The notes under the pieces: generated by a model
The model's database searches: none
What the model was told of the DNA's origin: nothing
Seen by the model: the letters and a program-made list of their open reading frames with translations, nothing else
Shown here: positions 16,791 through 25,346 of the stretch, piece by piece
How the letters are laid out: each line of letters begins with the position of its first letter
Numbering within the stretch: the stretch's first letter is position 1
Program-made: the position numbers and the translations under genes
NCBI GenBank assembly: GCA_024231955.1
Contig: JAAEPZ010000867.1
Coordinates: forward strand, 1 to 51,424
Length of the DNA: 51,424 bases
Origin: a bacterium
Lineage (GTDB): Bacteria; Krumholzibacteriota; Krumholzibacteriia; JACNKJ01
Reading direction: 5' to 3'

Positions 16791-17135
16791 CAAGTCTCGA
16801 CGAACCGGTTGAAGGCCAGCAGCCTCGGCCTGCTTGCATTACCCACCCAACGAGCCGGGACCGCACTACGATCGACCTACCCAAAAGGATAGCAGGTGCG
16901 CCGTGATATGGACACACCCGGCACTTCGCTTGATCAGCCAAGTTTCGATAATCCCGAACAAGAGTAGTGACAATACGCGACGACGGCTTGTCTCCGCGGC
17001 ACAACTGTGGTATTCTCAGGTTCTAGGTCTGAATCTGATGAGCCCAGTTCCGGGAAATGGTCGAAATGGTCGATACGGCTGAAGACTTGGCAAGAGCTGA
17101 AAAGCGGTTGCGGGGGGCCCGCTCTCCGTTGAAAG
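16791..17135. other. Intergenic region before the transposase remnant
   Basis: No gene is recognised. The stretch contains a promoter-like pair at 16988-17016 pointing toward the transposase, and a short tandem 'ggtcgaaatggtcga'-type repeat near 17057-17073. It probably includes the left end of the former insertion sequence, but I could not define a terminal inverted repeat because the other end is missing. Confidence 0.4.
16988..17016 (+). promoter_or_regulatory. Promoter-like element upstream of transposase remnant
   Basis: TTGTCT at 16988-16993 and TATTCT at 17011-17016 are separated by 17 bases. The pair sits about 120 bases before the first possible start of the transposase frame and would drive it and possibly the genes inserted behind it. 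Confidence 0.4.
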
Positions 17136-17881
17136 GTGGCGATGGGCCTAGACCCGATGGCATCATCGGGCAAACAACGAACTAGGTGTACCATCGCCAT
17201 GAGGAAGAGTGCCCGAAAAGCTGCAAGAGGGGAAGCCAGGAACGATCGGGAGAGGCAGCGCCAGAAGCATGTGGTGGAGTTAGCGCGGGCGATGGCGAGT
17301 GCTGGGTACACGATGAGGCAGCTGATCATGAACGTGGGGTTCGAGGTTCTGCAGAGAATGCTAAAGGACGATCGGGAGGAGCGATGCGGGCCGGCTAGGA
17401 AGTGGCAGGGGGACAAGCGGGTTGGCTACCGGTACGGCTACGACCAAGCTCAGGTAGGAGAGGTGGGAGGATCGAAGGTCTCGGTCCCGAAGCCGCGGGT
17501 GCGTAGCGTGGCGGACAAGGAGCTGGAGCTGCCCACCTGGTCTCAGATGAGCCAGGAGGTTCCGTTGGTGGATCGGGTGCTGGAGCAGATCCTGGTTGGG
17601 GGCGGCATCCAGAACGATGCGCGGAGTCTGGAGCCGTTGCCGGAGCGGACGAGCTCGGTCGGGTTGAGCCGCTCGAGCGTGTCGCGTCGGTTTGTGACTC
17701 GGACACGCACGCAGGTCCAAGCCTTCCTGGCCCGGCCATTGGATGAGGTGGACTACCCGGTGGTGCTGATCGACGGGACCCACATGGGCGACCATGTGGT
17801 CCTGGTGGCCCTGGGCATCGAGGCCACAGGGCGCAGGCAGGTGCTCGGGATCACCGTGGGGAGCGACGCGAGCGAACTATC
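17136..17881 (+). pseudogene. Truncated IS256-family (mutator-type) transposase
   Basis: The frame can start at GTG 17136 or ATG 17199. It shows the features of IS256-type enzymes: a basic N-terminal region, 'PKPRVRS' (the usual PR-x-R element after a 'G..V' strand), 'VDRVLEQILVGG', 'VGLSRSSVSRRF' (helix-turn-helix-like), and 'VVLIDGTHMGDHVVLVALGI' containing the first catalytic Asp, followed by 'RRQVLGITVGSD'. Similarity ends at about 17880, where the family normally continues for more than 150 residues with the second Asp and the Glu. The frame then runs into the ribosome site and start of the next gene. It is therefore a 5' remnant that cannot transpose alone, and marks a rearrangement junction exactly where the PLA2-like/C25 pair begins. 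Confidence 0.75.
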
Positions 17882-17891
17882 TGAAGTGAAA

Positions 17892-17897
17892 AAGGAG
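17892..17897 (+). promoter_or_regulatory. Strong ribosome binding site for the PLA2-like gene
   Basis: AAGGAG lies eight bases before the ATG at 17906. It fixes this start even though an open transposase-derived frame reads through the same region in another phase. Confidence 0.7.
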
Positions 17898-17905
17898 AGT
17901 CAATC

Positions 17906-18991
17906 ATGCCGAGTAGAACGCGGACCCACCATCCTTCCAGGTTTCTTCACCTCTATCCTGCACTTGTCGTTTTCAGCCTGCTAACGGCTCCCGAGGTCTT
18001 ACTTGGGCAGAGCCCGGATGAACCGCCGTTGAAGGTGATATCGACGGGTGGTTGGGAGCAATGCCTGATCGACTCACCTCAGTTTTGTATAGCGCTGCTG
18101 AGAGCCACAGTCGAGGGGGCCGAAGAGAAAGGTGTCGACATACCGAGCTCGGTCAGAGACCTGTACGAGACAGTGAAGGAAGCAGCAGCGGCGGAGGCAG
18201 TACCGATCAAAACTGTAACGAATATCTGTTACCTCCTTGGGCAGACGGTGGACGTCCCCATTCCTGGTTCGACCTATCTAGTCGACCCTGAACCAACCAG
18301 GACCGTGTCGTACACAATTGGAGCTTCTGATTGTAACGGTCGTTGTGGGGCAGGTTGTCCAAACGGAGGGATCCCAGGGTGCTACGGGGCTAACGGCTAC
18401 TTTCGGTACACGGAAGACTGTATGGTTCACGATGCATGCTGCGACTACTGGGGTACGTATAATTGGAGGTGCGACTTGATCTTTCCGTCATGTGCAGACG
18501 ACTGTGGTGCCAACGGCATCGACTGCTGCCCAGCTTACGACTACCACGGTTGGACGGAGCCGGTGCAGAATTTCTGCGGGAGATGCGGGCCATGTAGCGA
18601 GGGCGAAGGCGACTGTGACTCCGATGTGGAATGTGAAGGTGGTTTGATTTGCGAGTGGAGCCCCTTCGGGTTGGACACCTGTGAGCAGAATCCGGGGATT
18701 GAGCTAATCGAATTCAGGGCCGAGAGTGCAGGTGGGCTCGTGGTAATAAGCTGGGATTCAGCTGAGAGAGGAAGTAGAGCGGGTTGGAACATTCATAGGC
18801 GAAGGCAGGACCAGAGCGAGTTTGTGAAGGTCAACACGGCGATAATAGTCGACTACGGAGGACCTTATCGCTATCGCGACACGGCCGTGGATCCCGGTGT
18901 GGCATATTTCTACATGTTAGAGGCTGTTGGACTGAATGATGCAAGGAAACATTATGGTCCAGTGGCGGTAGCTGTTGGAGGTATAGAGTAA
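17906..18991 (+). CDS. Secreted phospholipase-A2-like protein with C-terminal FnIII-like domain
   Basis: This 361-residue protein has a signal peptide (residues ~12-35, ending 'VLLGQ'). Residues ~135-230 are very rich in Cys and contain 'CNGRCGAGCPNGG' (143-155) followed by 'YTEDCMVHDACCD' (168-180). A glycine/cysteine loop plus C..HD.CC, with His175-Asp176, is the signature of secreted phospholipase A2-type active sites, so it may hydrolyse membrane lipids with calcium; the rest of the domain is divergent. A second Cys-rich stretch ('CDSDVECEGGLICEWSPFG') follows at 237-258. Residues ~265-361 are the FnIII-like domain ('GWNIHRRRQDQSEFVKVN', 'YRYRDTAVDPGVAYFYMLE', 'HYGPVAVAV') also found on the M23 and amidase-like proteins upstream. 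It is followed by the second C25 peptidase in the same direction. The enzyme call is plausible but unproven. Confidence 0.6.
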   Translation: MPSRTRTHHPSRFLHLYPALVVFSLLTAPEVLLGQSPDEPPLKVISTGGWEQCLIDSPQFCIALLRATVEGAEEKGVDIPSSVRDLYETVKEAAAAEAVPIKTVTNICYLLGQTVDVPIPGSTYLVDPEPTRTVSYTIGASDCNGRCGAGCPNGGIPGCYGANGYFRYTEDCMVHDACCDYWGTYNWRCDLIFPSCADDCGANGIDCCPAYDYHGWTEPVQNFCGRCGPCSEGEGDCDSDVECEGGLICEWSPFGLDTCEQNPGIELIEFRAESAGGLVVISWDSAERGSRAGWNIHRRRQDQSEFVKVNTAIIVDYGGPYRYRDTAVDPGVAYFYMLEAVGLNDARKHYGPVAVAVGGIE

Positions 18992-19162
18992 AGACATCGC
19001 GTTCGTGCACAGCATGACGAGGAGAATCGGAGGAGCCACGAAACGCCTCCCGGACTCCTTGGGCCACGTACAACTAAGAAGGGAAAGCCGCCAAGTCGTA
19101 CTAAGTCGAAGTGCCTCCCTGTACAGCAGAAAGAGCGATCGTTGGAAGCGCCAAAATGGTCC

Positions 19163-19167
19163 GGAGG
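19163..19167 (+). promoter_or_regulatory. Ribosome binding site deciding the C25-B start
   Basis: GGAGG is five bases before GTG 19173. Upstream ATG codons in the same frame (19005, 19014) lack a comparable site and would place about 56 residues of basic, non-signal sequence before the signal peptide. Confidence 0.6.
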
Positions 19168-19172
19168 ATCTA

Positions 19173-22037
19173 GTGAGTCGTCTTACAGGAGAAACGCGGA
19201 GACCATGTGCATTGTCAGCTGGGCTGATTTCTGTCTTGTTAGCGGTCGCTTCAGCTCTCAGCTCGGAGGCGCTCGAGATCCAGACCGTCAGCTCGGATTT
19301 TCAGCACATGACTCTGAATGTGCGACTGGAAGCATCAGGATTCATGAGCGAGCTCCATGCTGATCTCGAAGAACGGGATGTGCCCTCTTCGTTTGGCCTC
19401 ATAGGCGTTCCGGACGTCTCCGAGCTCGTTTTAACCATACTGGATGCGGAGTCGTCGATTGCGGAGCGAAATGAAACTTTTGAAGAAGATTCTCTCAAAG
19501 AAGAGGATTTGGCCAAGGTTCGTGATCTTGTGAGCCTACTTCCAGCAGGGTGGATTCGATACCAGAAGGTTGCCAAACTTATTGTACCCACTCTAATTCA
19601 AGATAAATCAAGCGGGGAGTCGCGGTTTCTTAGAAGAATTTTAATCAGGATCGATTTCACCGTTGGGGATTCAGGGAATTCCGCGGACGAATCTCGAGAG
19701 GCGGTAGCAGCCGATGCCGAGACGTTCGAGGAGGTCCTTCGAGAAACGATCGCCAATTACGATGCCGCCAAAAAATACAGAAAGAGACGGAGAGCTTCGC
19801 CTGAACCGCATCATGCTACCGCACCGGCAGGTCCCCATCTCAGGATCACAACAAGAAAGGAAGGCATCTATAGATTGTCAGGCAGGATGATCGAGAAAAA
19901 CGCTGTAGTCAATTTGAGCGCGATTGAGCCGGCGACCTTCAAGCTCTTCAACCTCGGCAAGGAAGTGCCAATCTGGGTATCGGTCCGAGAGGAGAAAGTT
20001 TTCGATTGGGAAGATACCATTACTTTCTATGCTACCCATCCAGAAGAGGACTTCAGGCATTACACAGGCGAGAACGTGTTCTGGCTCACTTGGGGCGGAA
20101 AAGAGGGTAAAAGAATGCCAACAACAGAGGGGGATCTTGGTGCTCCAGTGTTTAGCGTGTCCTCGTTTAAGGTAAGGCATCACGCAGAGGAAGATCAAGA
20201 GTACGTCAGCCCATCGCTCCACTCTGGCGGAAAAGGTCGCTGGTTCTGGACACGCTTGGCAGCTGAACCAGGAGCGCCCGCGAAACGGTACTTTGTGGTC
20301 GGAGATGTGTCGGGCGTTGACATGCTCAGACCAGTTCGGCTGCAACTGTCGATGCGGGGTCTGTCCGATGCGCCCAACACAGAGAAGGACCATCATGCTT
20401 TCATCAGCTTGAACGACCAAATGATTGGAGAATTCAATTGGAGCGACCGCCAGGAGCTGCGCGTTGATGAGATGCTTCCAGCACGGTATTTGGTCGAGGG
20501 TAACAACATCATTAAAATTGAACTTCCGGGAAATCGAAGTCCCGGACCGGATCAGGTGCTGGTCGACTGGTTTGAATTGGATTGGTGGACTACGACAGCT
20601 ATAAAGGATGTTATCGAGTTCAGACATGGTCCTTCCAATCTCGACGGCATTCACGAGTTTGTTTGCATGGGGTTCAAGGAGAGCGCAATTCTGGCATTTG
20701 ACATCACCAACAAAACGTTCATCACGAGAATCATCAACTCCCGCATTGATGCCGAGAGCGCAGTTACCGTGACCTTTCAGCAAGACTTACCGGCTGGCAG
20801 CGAGGAGAGGACGTTCCTTATTATTGGCGAGTCCAAGTTGCTGACTCCCGAAGAGATCGCCATAGTGAGGAACGCGCCCGATCTTCGCGGACGGCAAAGC
20901 CGTGCTGACTACATAATCATTACAGCCGAGGAGTTCTTTCCAGAAATTGAAAAGCTGGCGTCGTATCGGGAAAAACAGGGCCTGAGAACGCGTGTAGTTA
21001 GTGTCGAGAATATTTACACTGAATTCAGCTATGGTTTATTCACGCCTCTGGCGATACGAGATTTCCTGAAGTACGCGTTCGAGTACTGGCGATCGCCTTC
21101 TCCGAGCTACGTCCTTTTAGTCGGAGACGCTACGTGGGACTACCGTGATAGATTGGGCTATGGGGTTAAGAATTTAGTACCTACGCACTTGCTTGCTGAC
21201 AGCAAGGGTGCAGAGTCTGCTAGTGACGATTGGTTTGTGGCCGTGAGCGGCGATGACTCGTTACCTGATATGCATGTGGGAAGGCTCCCCGTACGAAGTA
21301 GCAGGGAGGTAGAGAATATCCTCGACAAAATCCTCAGATATGAGGCAAGCCGAGGGAGAGCGGAATGGAAAAAGAGAGTACTGCTAGTTACGGACGACGG
21401 ACGTACAATGTTCCAGAAGCACTCCGAGTTCGTTCGTGGAAAGTTATCAACAAGAGGGCTGGATGTTACTAGCATCGACCTTGCCTCGCTTGAGTTGCCG
21501 CTGGATATGCCTCTCGACGAGAAGATCGCTGAAACTAACAGGCGACTGAGTCCGAGCGTTATTCAGGAGATTAACCGAGGATGTGGAGTTGTCCACTTTG
21601 TCGGACACGGCGGACTGCGTGTTTGGGGGCATGAGCATATTTTGAATTCGAGGGAGAATGTTGATCACTGGGAGAAGATGGACAACTCGGATGCGTTGCC
21701 AGTAGTGCTTTCGTTTTCGTGTCTCAATAACTACTTTGATTCGCCACGATTTCGAACTATTGGGGAGCGATTTCTGGGAGCAGACGGAAAAGGAGCGATT
21801 GCTTTCGCCGCACACACGCGGAAGTCCGTTGCGAGTGAGAACTTACTTCTGAGTCTCGCGATTTTCGATGGAATGTTGAGGTCGAAGGTGAGTGGGTTGG
21901 GCCCGATCGTGACCTTGGCCAAGGTACGAGTATTGGCGGCTTCGGGGGAAGGTGCGCGGAGCGTGAGTTCTTTTACGCTGCTTGGGGATCCGGCGTTGAG
22001 GGTTGGCCTTCAGGAGGCTCTAAGGGATGGAAGTTGA
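19173..22037 (+). CDS. C25 (gingipain/PorU-like) cysteine peptidase B
   Basis: I choose GTG 19173 because GGAGG lies five bases upstream and a normal signal peptide ('ALSAGLISVLLAVASALSS') follows; the 954-residue product then matches its paralog at 10548-13394 (948 residues). The C-terminal C25 domain carries His812 in 'HFVGHGGLRVW' and Cys850 in 'LSFSCLNNYFD', with the same 38-residue spacing as the paralog, and ends 'LLGDPALRVGL'. Matching stretches elsewhere include 'ETFEEVLRETIANYDAAKKY', 'YSYGLF'-like and 'SYVLLVGDATWDYRDRLGY' segments. The long N-terminal part is probably propeptide plus beta domains. It follows the PLA2-like gene closely (about 180 bases) and converges on the GT2 gene at 22153. 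Activity on secreted neighbours is inferred. Confidence 0.87.
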   Translation: MSRLTGETRRPCALSAGLISVLLAVASALSSEALEIQTVSSDFQHMTLNVRLEASGFMSELHADLEERDVPSSFGLIGVPDVSELVLTILDAESSIAERNETFEEDSLKEEDLAKVRDLVSLLPAGWIRYQKVAKLIVPTLIQDKSSGESRFLRRILIRIDFTVGDSGNSADESREAVAADAETFEEVLRETIANYDAAKKYRKRRRASPEPHHATAPAGPHLRITTRKEGIYRLSGRMIEKNAVVNLSAIEPATFKLFNLGKEVPIWVSVREEKVFDWEDTITFYATHPEEDFRHYTGENVFWLTWGGKEGKRMPTTEGDLGAPVFSVSSFKVRHHAEEDQEYVSPSLHSGGKGRWFWTRLAAEPGAPAKRYFVVGDVSGVDMLRPVRLQLSMRGLSDAPNTEKDHHAFISLNDQMIGEFNWSDRQELRVDEMLPARYLVEGNNIIKIELPGNRSPGPDQVLVDWFELDWWTTTAIKDVIEFRHGPSNLDGIHEFVCMGFKESAILAFDITNKTFITRIINSRIDAESAVTVTFQQDLPAGSEERTFLIIGESKLLTPEEIAIVRNAPDLRGRQSRADYIIITAEEFFPEIEKLASYREKQGLRTRVVSVENIYTEFSYGLFTPLAIRDFLKYAFEYWRSPSPSYVLLVGDATWDYRDRLGYGVKNLVPTHLLADSKGAESASDDWFVAVSGDDSLPDMHVGRLPVRSSREVENILDKILRYEASRGRAEWKKRVLLVTDDGRTMFQKHSEFVRGKLSTRGLDVTSIDLASLELPLDMPLDEKIAETNRRLSPSVIQEINRGCGVVHFVGHGGLRVWGHEHILNSRENVDHWEKMDNSDALPVVLSFSCLNNYFDSPRFRTIGERFLGADGKGAIAFAAHTRKSVASENLLLSLAIFDGMLRSKVSGLGPIVTLAKVRVLAASGEGARSVSSFTLLGDPALRVGLQEALRDGS

Positions 22038-22152
22038 GAGAAAGAACACCTGCGTTTTCGCCGGTCGTCAGCCGATCCATCAATATCAGCTGCTATCGCT
22101 GCCCTCTTTGAAGTGGTAGAAGTGGCCCAAAGACGAACCGAATCCCTGCCGG

Positions 22153-22977
22153 CTACCGGCTTGGAGGCACAGGGACCTCATTGGCACCGGCCGCCTTCCT
22201 TCCGAACGCCAGGAACCACAAGAGTCTGTCGAGAGTACCGCCGTGGCGCCCGAGAAAGTCAAGTTCGTTCCGACGAATCAGGTTCAAAGACGGCCCCCGG
22301 CCGGCGTCCCGCGGCTCATGGCGAACCACCCACGAAGGACTGACGACCGCCCGGTAGCCCGCGGCCCGAAGCCGGGCGCCGAAGTCCTGGTCCTCGCCAG
22401 CGGTTACGTAAGCCTCATCGAGCCCACCGATCGCCCGAAAAACCTCCCGCGGCACCAGCATCGCAGCGCCGAGGATCCAGGCGACCTCCACCCTATGACC
22501 GTCGAGTAGCCGGTCCAGCGCTCGGCGGTTGAAGCGGGCCTTCAAAGCTGTGACCCGACGGACTGCCCGCCGAATCCCCGGAAACTCACCCCAGGACACA
22601 CTGGGGCGCTCCTCCCGGGTCACGGTCAGGGCCCCCACCGCCCCGACTCCCGAGCCAAAGCTCTTCCAGAGCCGAGCGGGGTCGAGGCGGAGGATCTCAG
22701 CGTCGGGACTGAGCAGCATCATCAGATCCCCGGCTGCCCGTGATGCCGCCAAGTTGACGCCTCCCGCAAAGCCCAGATTGGCACCCGGACGGAGGAGACA
22801 GCGCTCGCTGTCGGGCAGTTCCCGCCACACCGCATCGGTGAGGTCACCCGCATTGTCGACGAGAAGGACTTCCTCAAGGTGGCGGCCGAGGAGACGAAGC
22901 GACCTCAGGGTGGACGGCAACGTCGGTCCGTGCCGGTAGCTGACGATGATGACCGAAACCCGCAATGCCGTCCTCAA
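22153..22977 (-). CDS. Glycosyltransferase family 2
   Basis: The start is placed at TTG 22977, which overlaps the stop of the upstream gene (TTGA) and directly precedes the GT-A strand 'LRVSVIIVSYRHG'; the frame is open much further upstream, but only as a shadow of the neighbouring gene. The 274-residue enzyme has 'EEVLLVDNAGD', 'PGANLGFAGGVNLAA', the acidic 'LLSPDAEILRLD' motif, 'WILGAAMLVPREVFRAIGG' and 'TAGEDQDFGARLRAAG', all standard for rhamnosyltransferase-like GT2 proteins. It is the last gene of the long minus-strand glycan operon. A frameshifted inverted paralog lies at 16363-16790. The sugar donor is unknown. Confidence 0.82.
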   Translation of the reverse strand: MRTALRVSVIIVSYRHGPTLPSTLRSLRLLGRHLEEVLLVDNAGDLTDAVWRELPDSERCLLRPGANLGFAGGVNLAASRAAGDLMMLLSPDAEILRLDPARLWKSFGSGVGAVGALTVTREERPSVSWGEFPGIRRAVRRVTALKARFNRRALDRLLDGHRVEVAWILGAAMLVPREVFRAIGGLDEAYVTAGEDQDFGARLRAAGYRAVVSPSWVVRHEPRDAGRGPSLNLIRRNELDFLGRHGGTLDRLLWFLAFGRKAAGANEVPVPPSR

Positions 22978-25346
22978 CCGGCGACCCGGCTGGCCCGCGT
23001 CTGCCGCAGCAGTTGGTCGCCGGAGCTCAGGAGTTCTTCGATTCGCTGGTCGTCGACCTGCCGCCAACCGAGCACCGACTGCCGCTTGGCCACCAGCCGC
23101 CGTACCCGGCTGAGCCCCTGGAGGATTCCCATCAAGTAGGCCACGGGATGACCACTGCGCAGGGTGTGGTAGAAGAGCTGTCGGACCCCGGTGCCGGCGA
23201 TCCCCACCGCGTATTTCCTGAGTATGTGGCGGGGAACGGTCTTGAGCAGCAACTGCACCCAGTTGCGCCCCAGCAAGCGCACCACCGCGGGATTGCTGAC
23301 CCCGCCGGTGGTCAGCTGCCCCTGGTGCCGGACTCTGGCCGCCGGCACGGCGAGGCAACGCCAGCCGCGCAGCTGCGCCCGCAGACTCAGGTCGAGGTCC
23401 TCGAGGTAGGTCTCGAAGTCCTCGTCGAAGCCGCCGACGTCGTCGAGGAGCTCGCGGCGGTAGACGGCGGCGGTGGCCGGTGCCCCGAGGACCTCACGGG
23501 GCTCGGAGTAGCCGTTGTTGCCGGCGGCCGTACCGTTACCGACCTGGAAAGGGAAGCAGGACAGTGACAGTCCGTCACCGAAGGAGTCGACGACGTCGGG
23601 ATCGGCGCGGCGCACGACCAGGCTGGCGATGAATCCCACCTCCGGCCGCGCCGCGAATTCCCGGATCACGGTGGCCAGCCACTCCGGTTCCGGCTCGGCG
23701 TCGTTGTTGAGCACCGCGACGAAACGCCCGCGGGCCACGCTGATGCCACGGTTGACGGCGGCGGCGAAGCCCAGGGTCTCGTCGCTCTCGAGGGCGCAGA
23801 CATCGGGCATCAGTTCGCGGGCGGCGCTTACCGAGTCGTCGCGCGAGCCGTTGTCGACCAACACCACCTCGAACCGGTCGCAGCTCTGAGCGTCGAGCGC
23901 CCGCAAGCAGCGCAGCAGAGCCTCGCGCTGATGATAGTTGGGGATGACCACCGACACTTCCACCGGATACTGGCGCGCGCGCTTCCGCCGCTGAACCCGG
24001 AGCCGACGCCAGCGCCGGTTCGCCTCCCGGACGGTCTCTTCGAGCTCTTCCGGGGTAAGGTGCCCGGAGTGAACCGCGGCCCGGCGGAAACCGTCGTAGT
24101 GGTCCGTGGACCGGTAAACCAGCAGGCCCCGCTCTTCCAACTCGCGATGGTAGCGGCTCCCGGGAAACGGCGTCGCGATGGTGAATTGCAGCGATTCCGG
24201 CGCCAACCGCAAGGCGAGATCGAGGGTCTCCTCGGCGGTCTCCCGGGACTCTCCGGGCAATCCGAACATGAAGGTGAGGTGGATCTTGATGCCCTTTTCC
24301 TGAGTCAACAGGATGTTGCGGATCGCCTTTTCGAGTTTCAGGCTTTTGTTGCAGCTTTTGATCAGTTGCTGGTTTCCACTTTCCACGCCGTACTTGACGG
24401 CCGCGAGTCCGGTCTCCGCGAGGGTGTCGAGTAGCTCTTCGTCCATCAGGTCGGCACGGCACATGGCTGCCCACGGCACGTTGATCCGCCGCGCTTTCAA
24501 CTCCCGGCAAAGTTCGAGCACGTCTTTTTTGCGAATATTGAAGGTGTCGTCGTCGAAGTAGACGGATCGGAATCCCCATGCCCGTACCAGGGCCTCGAAC
24601 TCATCGGCGACCAGCCGCGGATCCCGGTGGCGATAGCTGCGCCCTCCGTAGAGTATTTGCGGCCAGGCACAGAAGCTACAGCCGAACGGGCAGCCGCGGC
24701 TCGCCCACATCTGTACGGACGGCCGGGGAATGGACCCCGGCTCATCGTGGTAGAGCGACATATTGAAGCGATGGCGCGCCGGCCAGGGCAACTCGTCCAG
24801 CACCGCGAGGGGACGCCGGCCTCCGTCGATGAGCTCGCCTCCGGCATCGCGGTACAGAACCCCCGGTATCGGCGCGCTGAGGGGCTTTGAGCCGGACCAG
24901 GCAGAACAGAGCTCCCGAGCGGCCAGCTCGTATTCGCCCACGAGCACCGCGTCGACTTGCGGGTGTGCGCGCAGGAAATCCGGCCGATACATCGGCTCGT
25001 GCAGGCCGCAGAGGACCACTCGCCGGTCGAAACCCCGGCGCCGCAGCGAGGCGACCACTTCGAGATCCTGATCCAGGGAGATCGTGGATATTTCGAGTAT
25101 CAGCACCTCGGGATCGAAGCGTTCGACTCTCTCGACGAACGAACTCAGGGGAAGCTTCTCGGCCAGGGCATCGACGCAGTCGATCTCAGGCCCGGCCCGT
25201 TCCAGAACGGCCGCCGCGTAGGCGAGCAGGAAGGGAAACGGCATGTACTCGTGCCGCTCCTCTTCGAAGTGGGGCCACCGTGATCCCGCACGCACGCCGT
25301 AGAGTTTCGGGCGGCTCCATGGAGGATTGGTGAGCTGGACCCTCAT
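22974..25346 (-). CDS. Fusion: B12-binding radical SAM domain plus GT2 glycosyltransferase
   Basis: This 790-residue protein joins two enzymes. Residues ~1-200 form a cobalamin-binding-like domain ('VQLTNPPWSRP', 'FPFLLAYAAAVLERAG', 'DAVLVGEYE'). The radical SAM barrel follows with 'ASRGCPFGCSFC' (Cys219, Cys223, Cys226), 'SVYFDDDTFNIRKKD', 'AAVKYGVESGNQQ' and 'LTFMFGLPGESRET'. After a basic linker (445-460), a complete GT2 domain runs from 'VEVSVVIPNYHQREALLRCL' (462) with 'LVDNGSRDDS', 'ETLGFAAAVNRG' and the acidic 'LNNDAEPEPEW' motif to 'YLEDLDLSLRAQLRG', then ~110 extra residues. The start overlaps the end of the giant radical SAM gene by four bases (ATGA), and its own stop overlaps the next start. 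The fusion ties radical chemistry and glycosyl transfer to one pathway; the substrate is unknown. Confidence 0.85.
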   Translation of the reverse strand: MRVQLTNPPWSRPKLYGVRAGSRWPHFEEERHEYMPFPFLLAYAAAVLERAGPEIDCVDALAEKLPLSSFVERVERFDPEVLILEISTISLDQDLEVVASLRRRGFDRRVVLCGLHEPMYRPDFLRAHPQVDAVLVGEYELAARELCSAWSGSKPLSAPIPGVLYRDAGGELIDGGRRPLAVLDELPWPARHRFNMSLYHDEPGSIPRPSVQMWASRGCPFGCSFCAWPQILYGGRSYRHRDPRLVADEFEALVRAWGFRSVYFDDDTFNIRKKDVLELCRELKARRINVPWAAMCRADLMDEELLDTLAETGLAAVKYGVESGNQQLIKSCNKSLKLEKAIRNILLTQEKGIKIHLTFMFGLPGESRETAEETLDLALRLAPESLQFTIATPFPGSRYHRELEERGLLVYRSTDHYDGFRRAAVHSGHLTPEELEETVREANRRWRRLRVQRRKRARQYPVEVSVVIPNYHQREALLRCLRALDAQSCDRFEVVLVDNGSRDDSVSAARELMPDVCALESDETLGFAAAVNRGISVARGRFVAVLNNDAEPEPEWLATVIREFAARPEVGFIASLVVRRADPDVVDSFGDGLSLSCFPFQVGNGTAAGNNGYSEPREVLGAPATAAVYRRELLDDVGGFDEDFETYLEDLDLSLRAQLRGWRCLAVPAARVRHQGQLTTGGVSNPAVVRLLGRNWVQLLLKTVPRHILRKYAVGIAGTGVRQLFYHTLRSGHPVAYLMGILQGLSRVRRLVAKRQSVLGWRQVDDQRIEELLSSGDQLLRQTRASRVAG

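Noticed and set aside
17199..17984. The transposase frame as a complete gene
   Set aside because: Family similarity stops at about 17880 after the first catalytic Asp; the last ~35 codons are only read-through over the start of the next gene.
22978..23358. N-terminal extension of the GT2 gene at 22153-22977
   Set aside because: The open frame continues upstream, but the added residues are Arg/Gly/Ala-rich shadow of the GT2 half of the upstream fusion protein, and a TTGA stop-start overlap marks the natural start.
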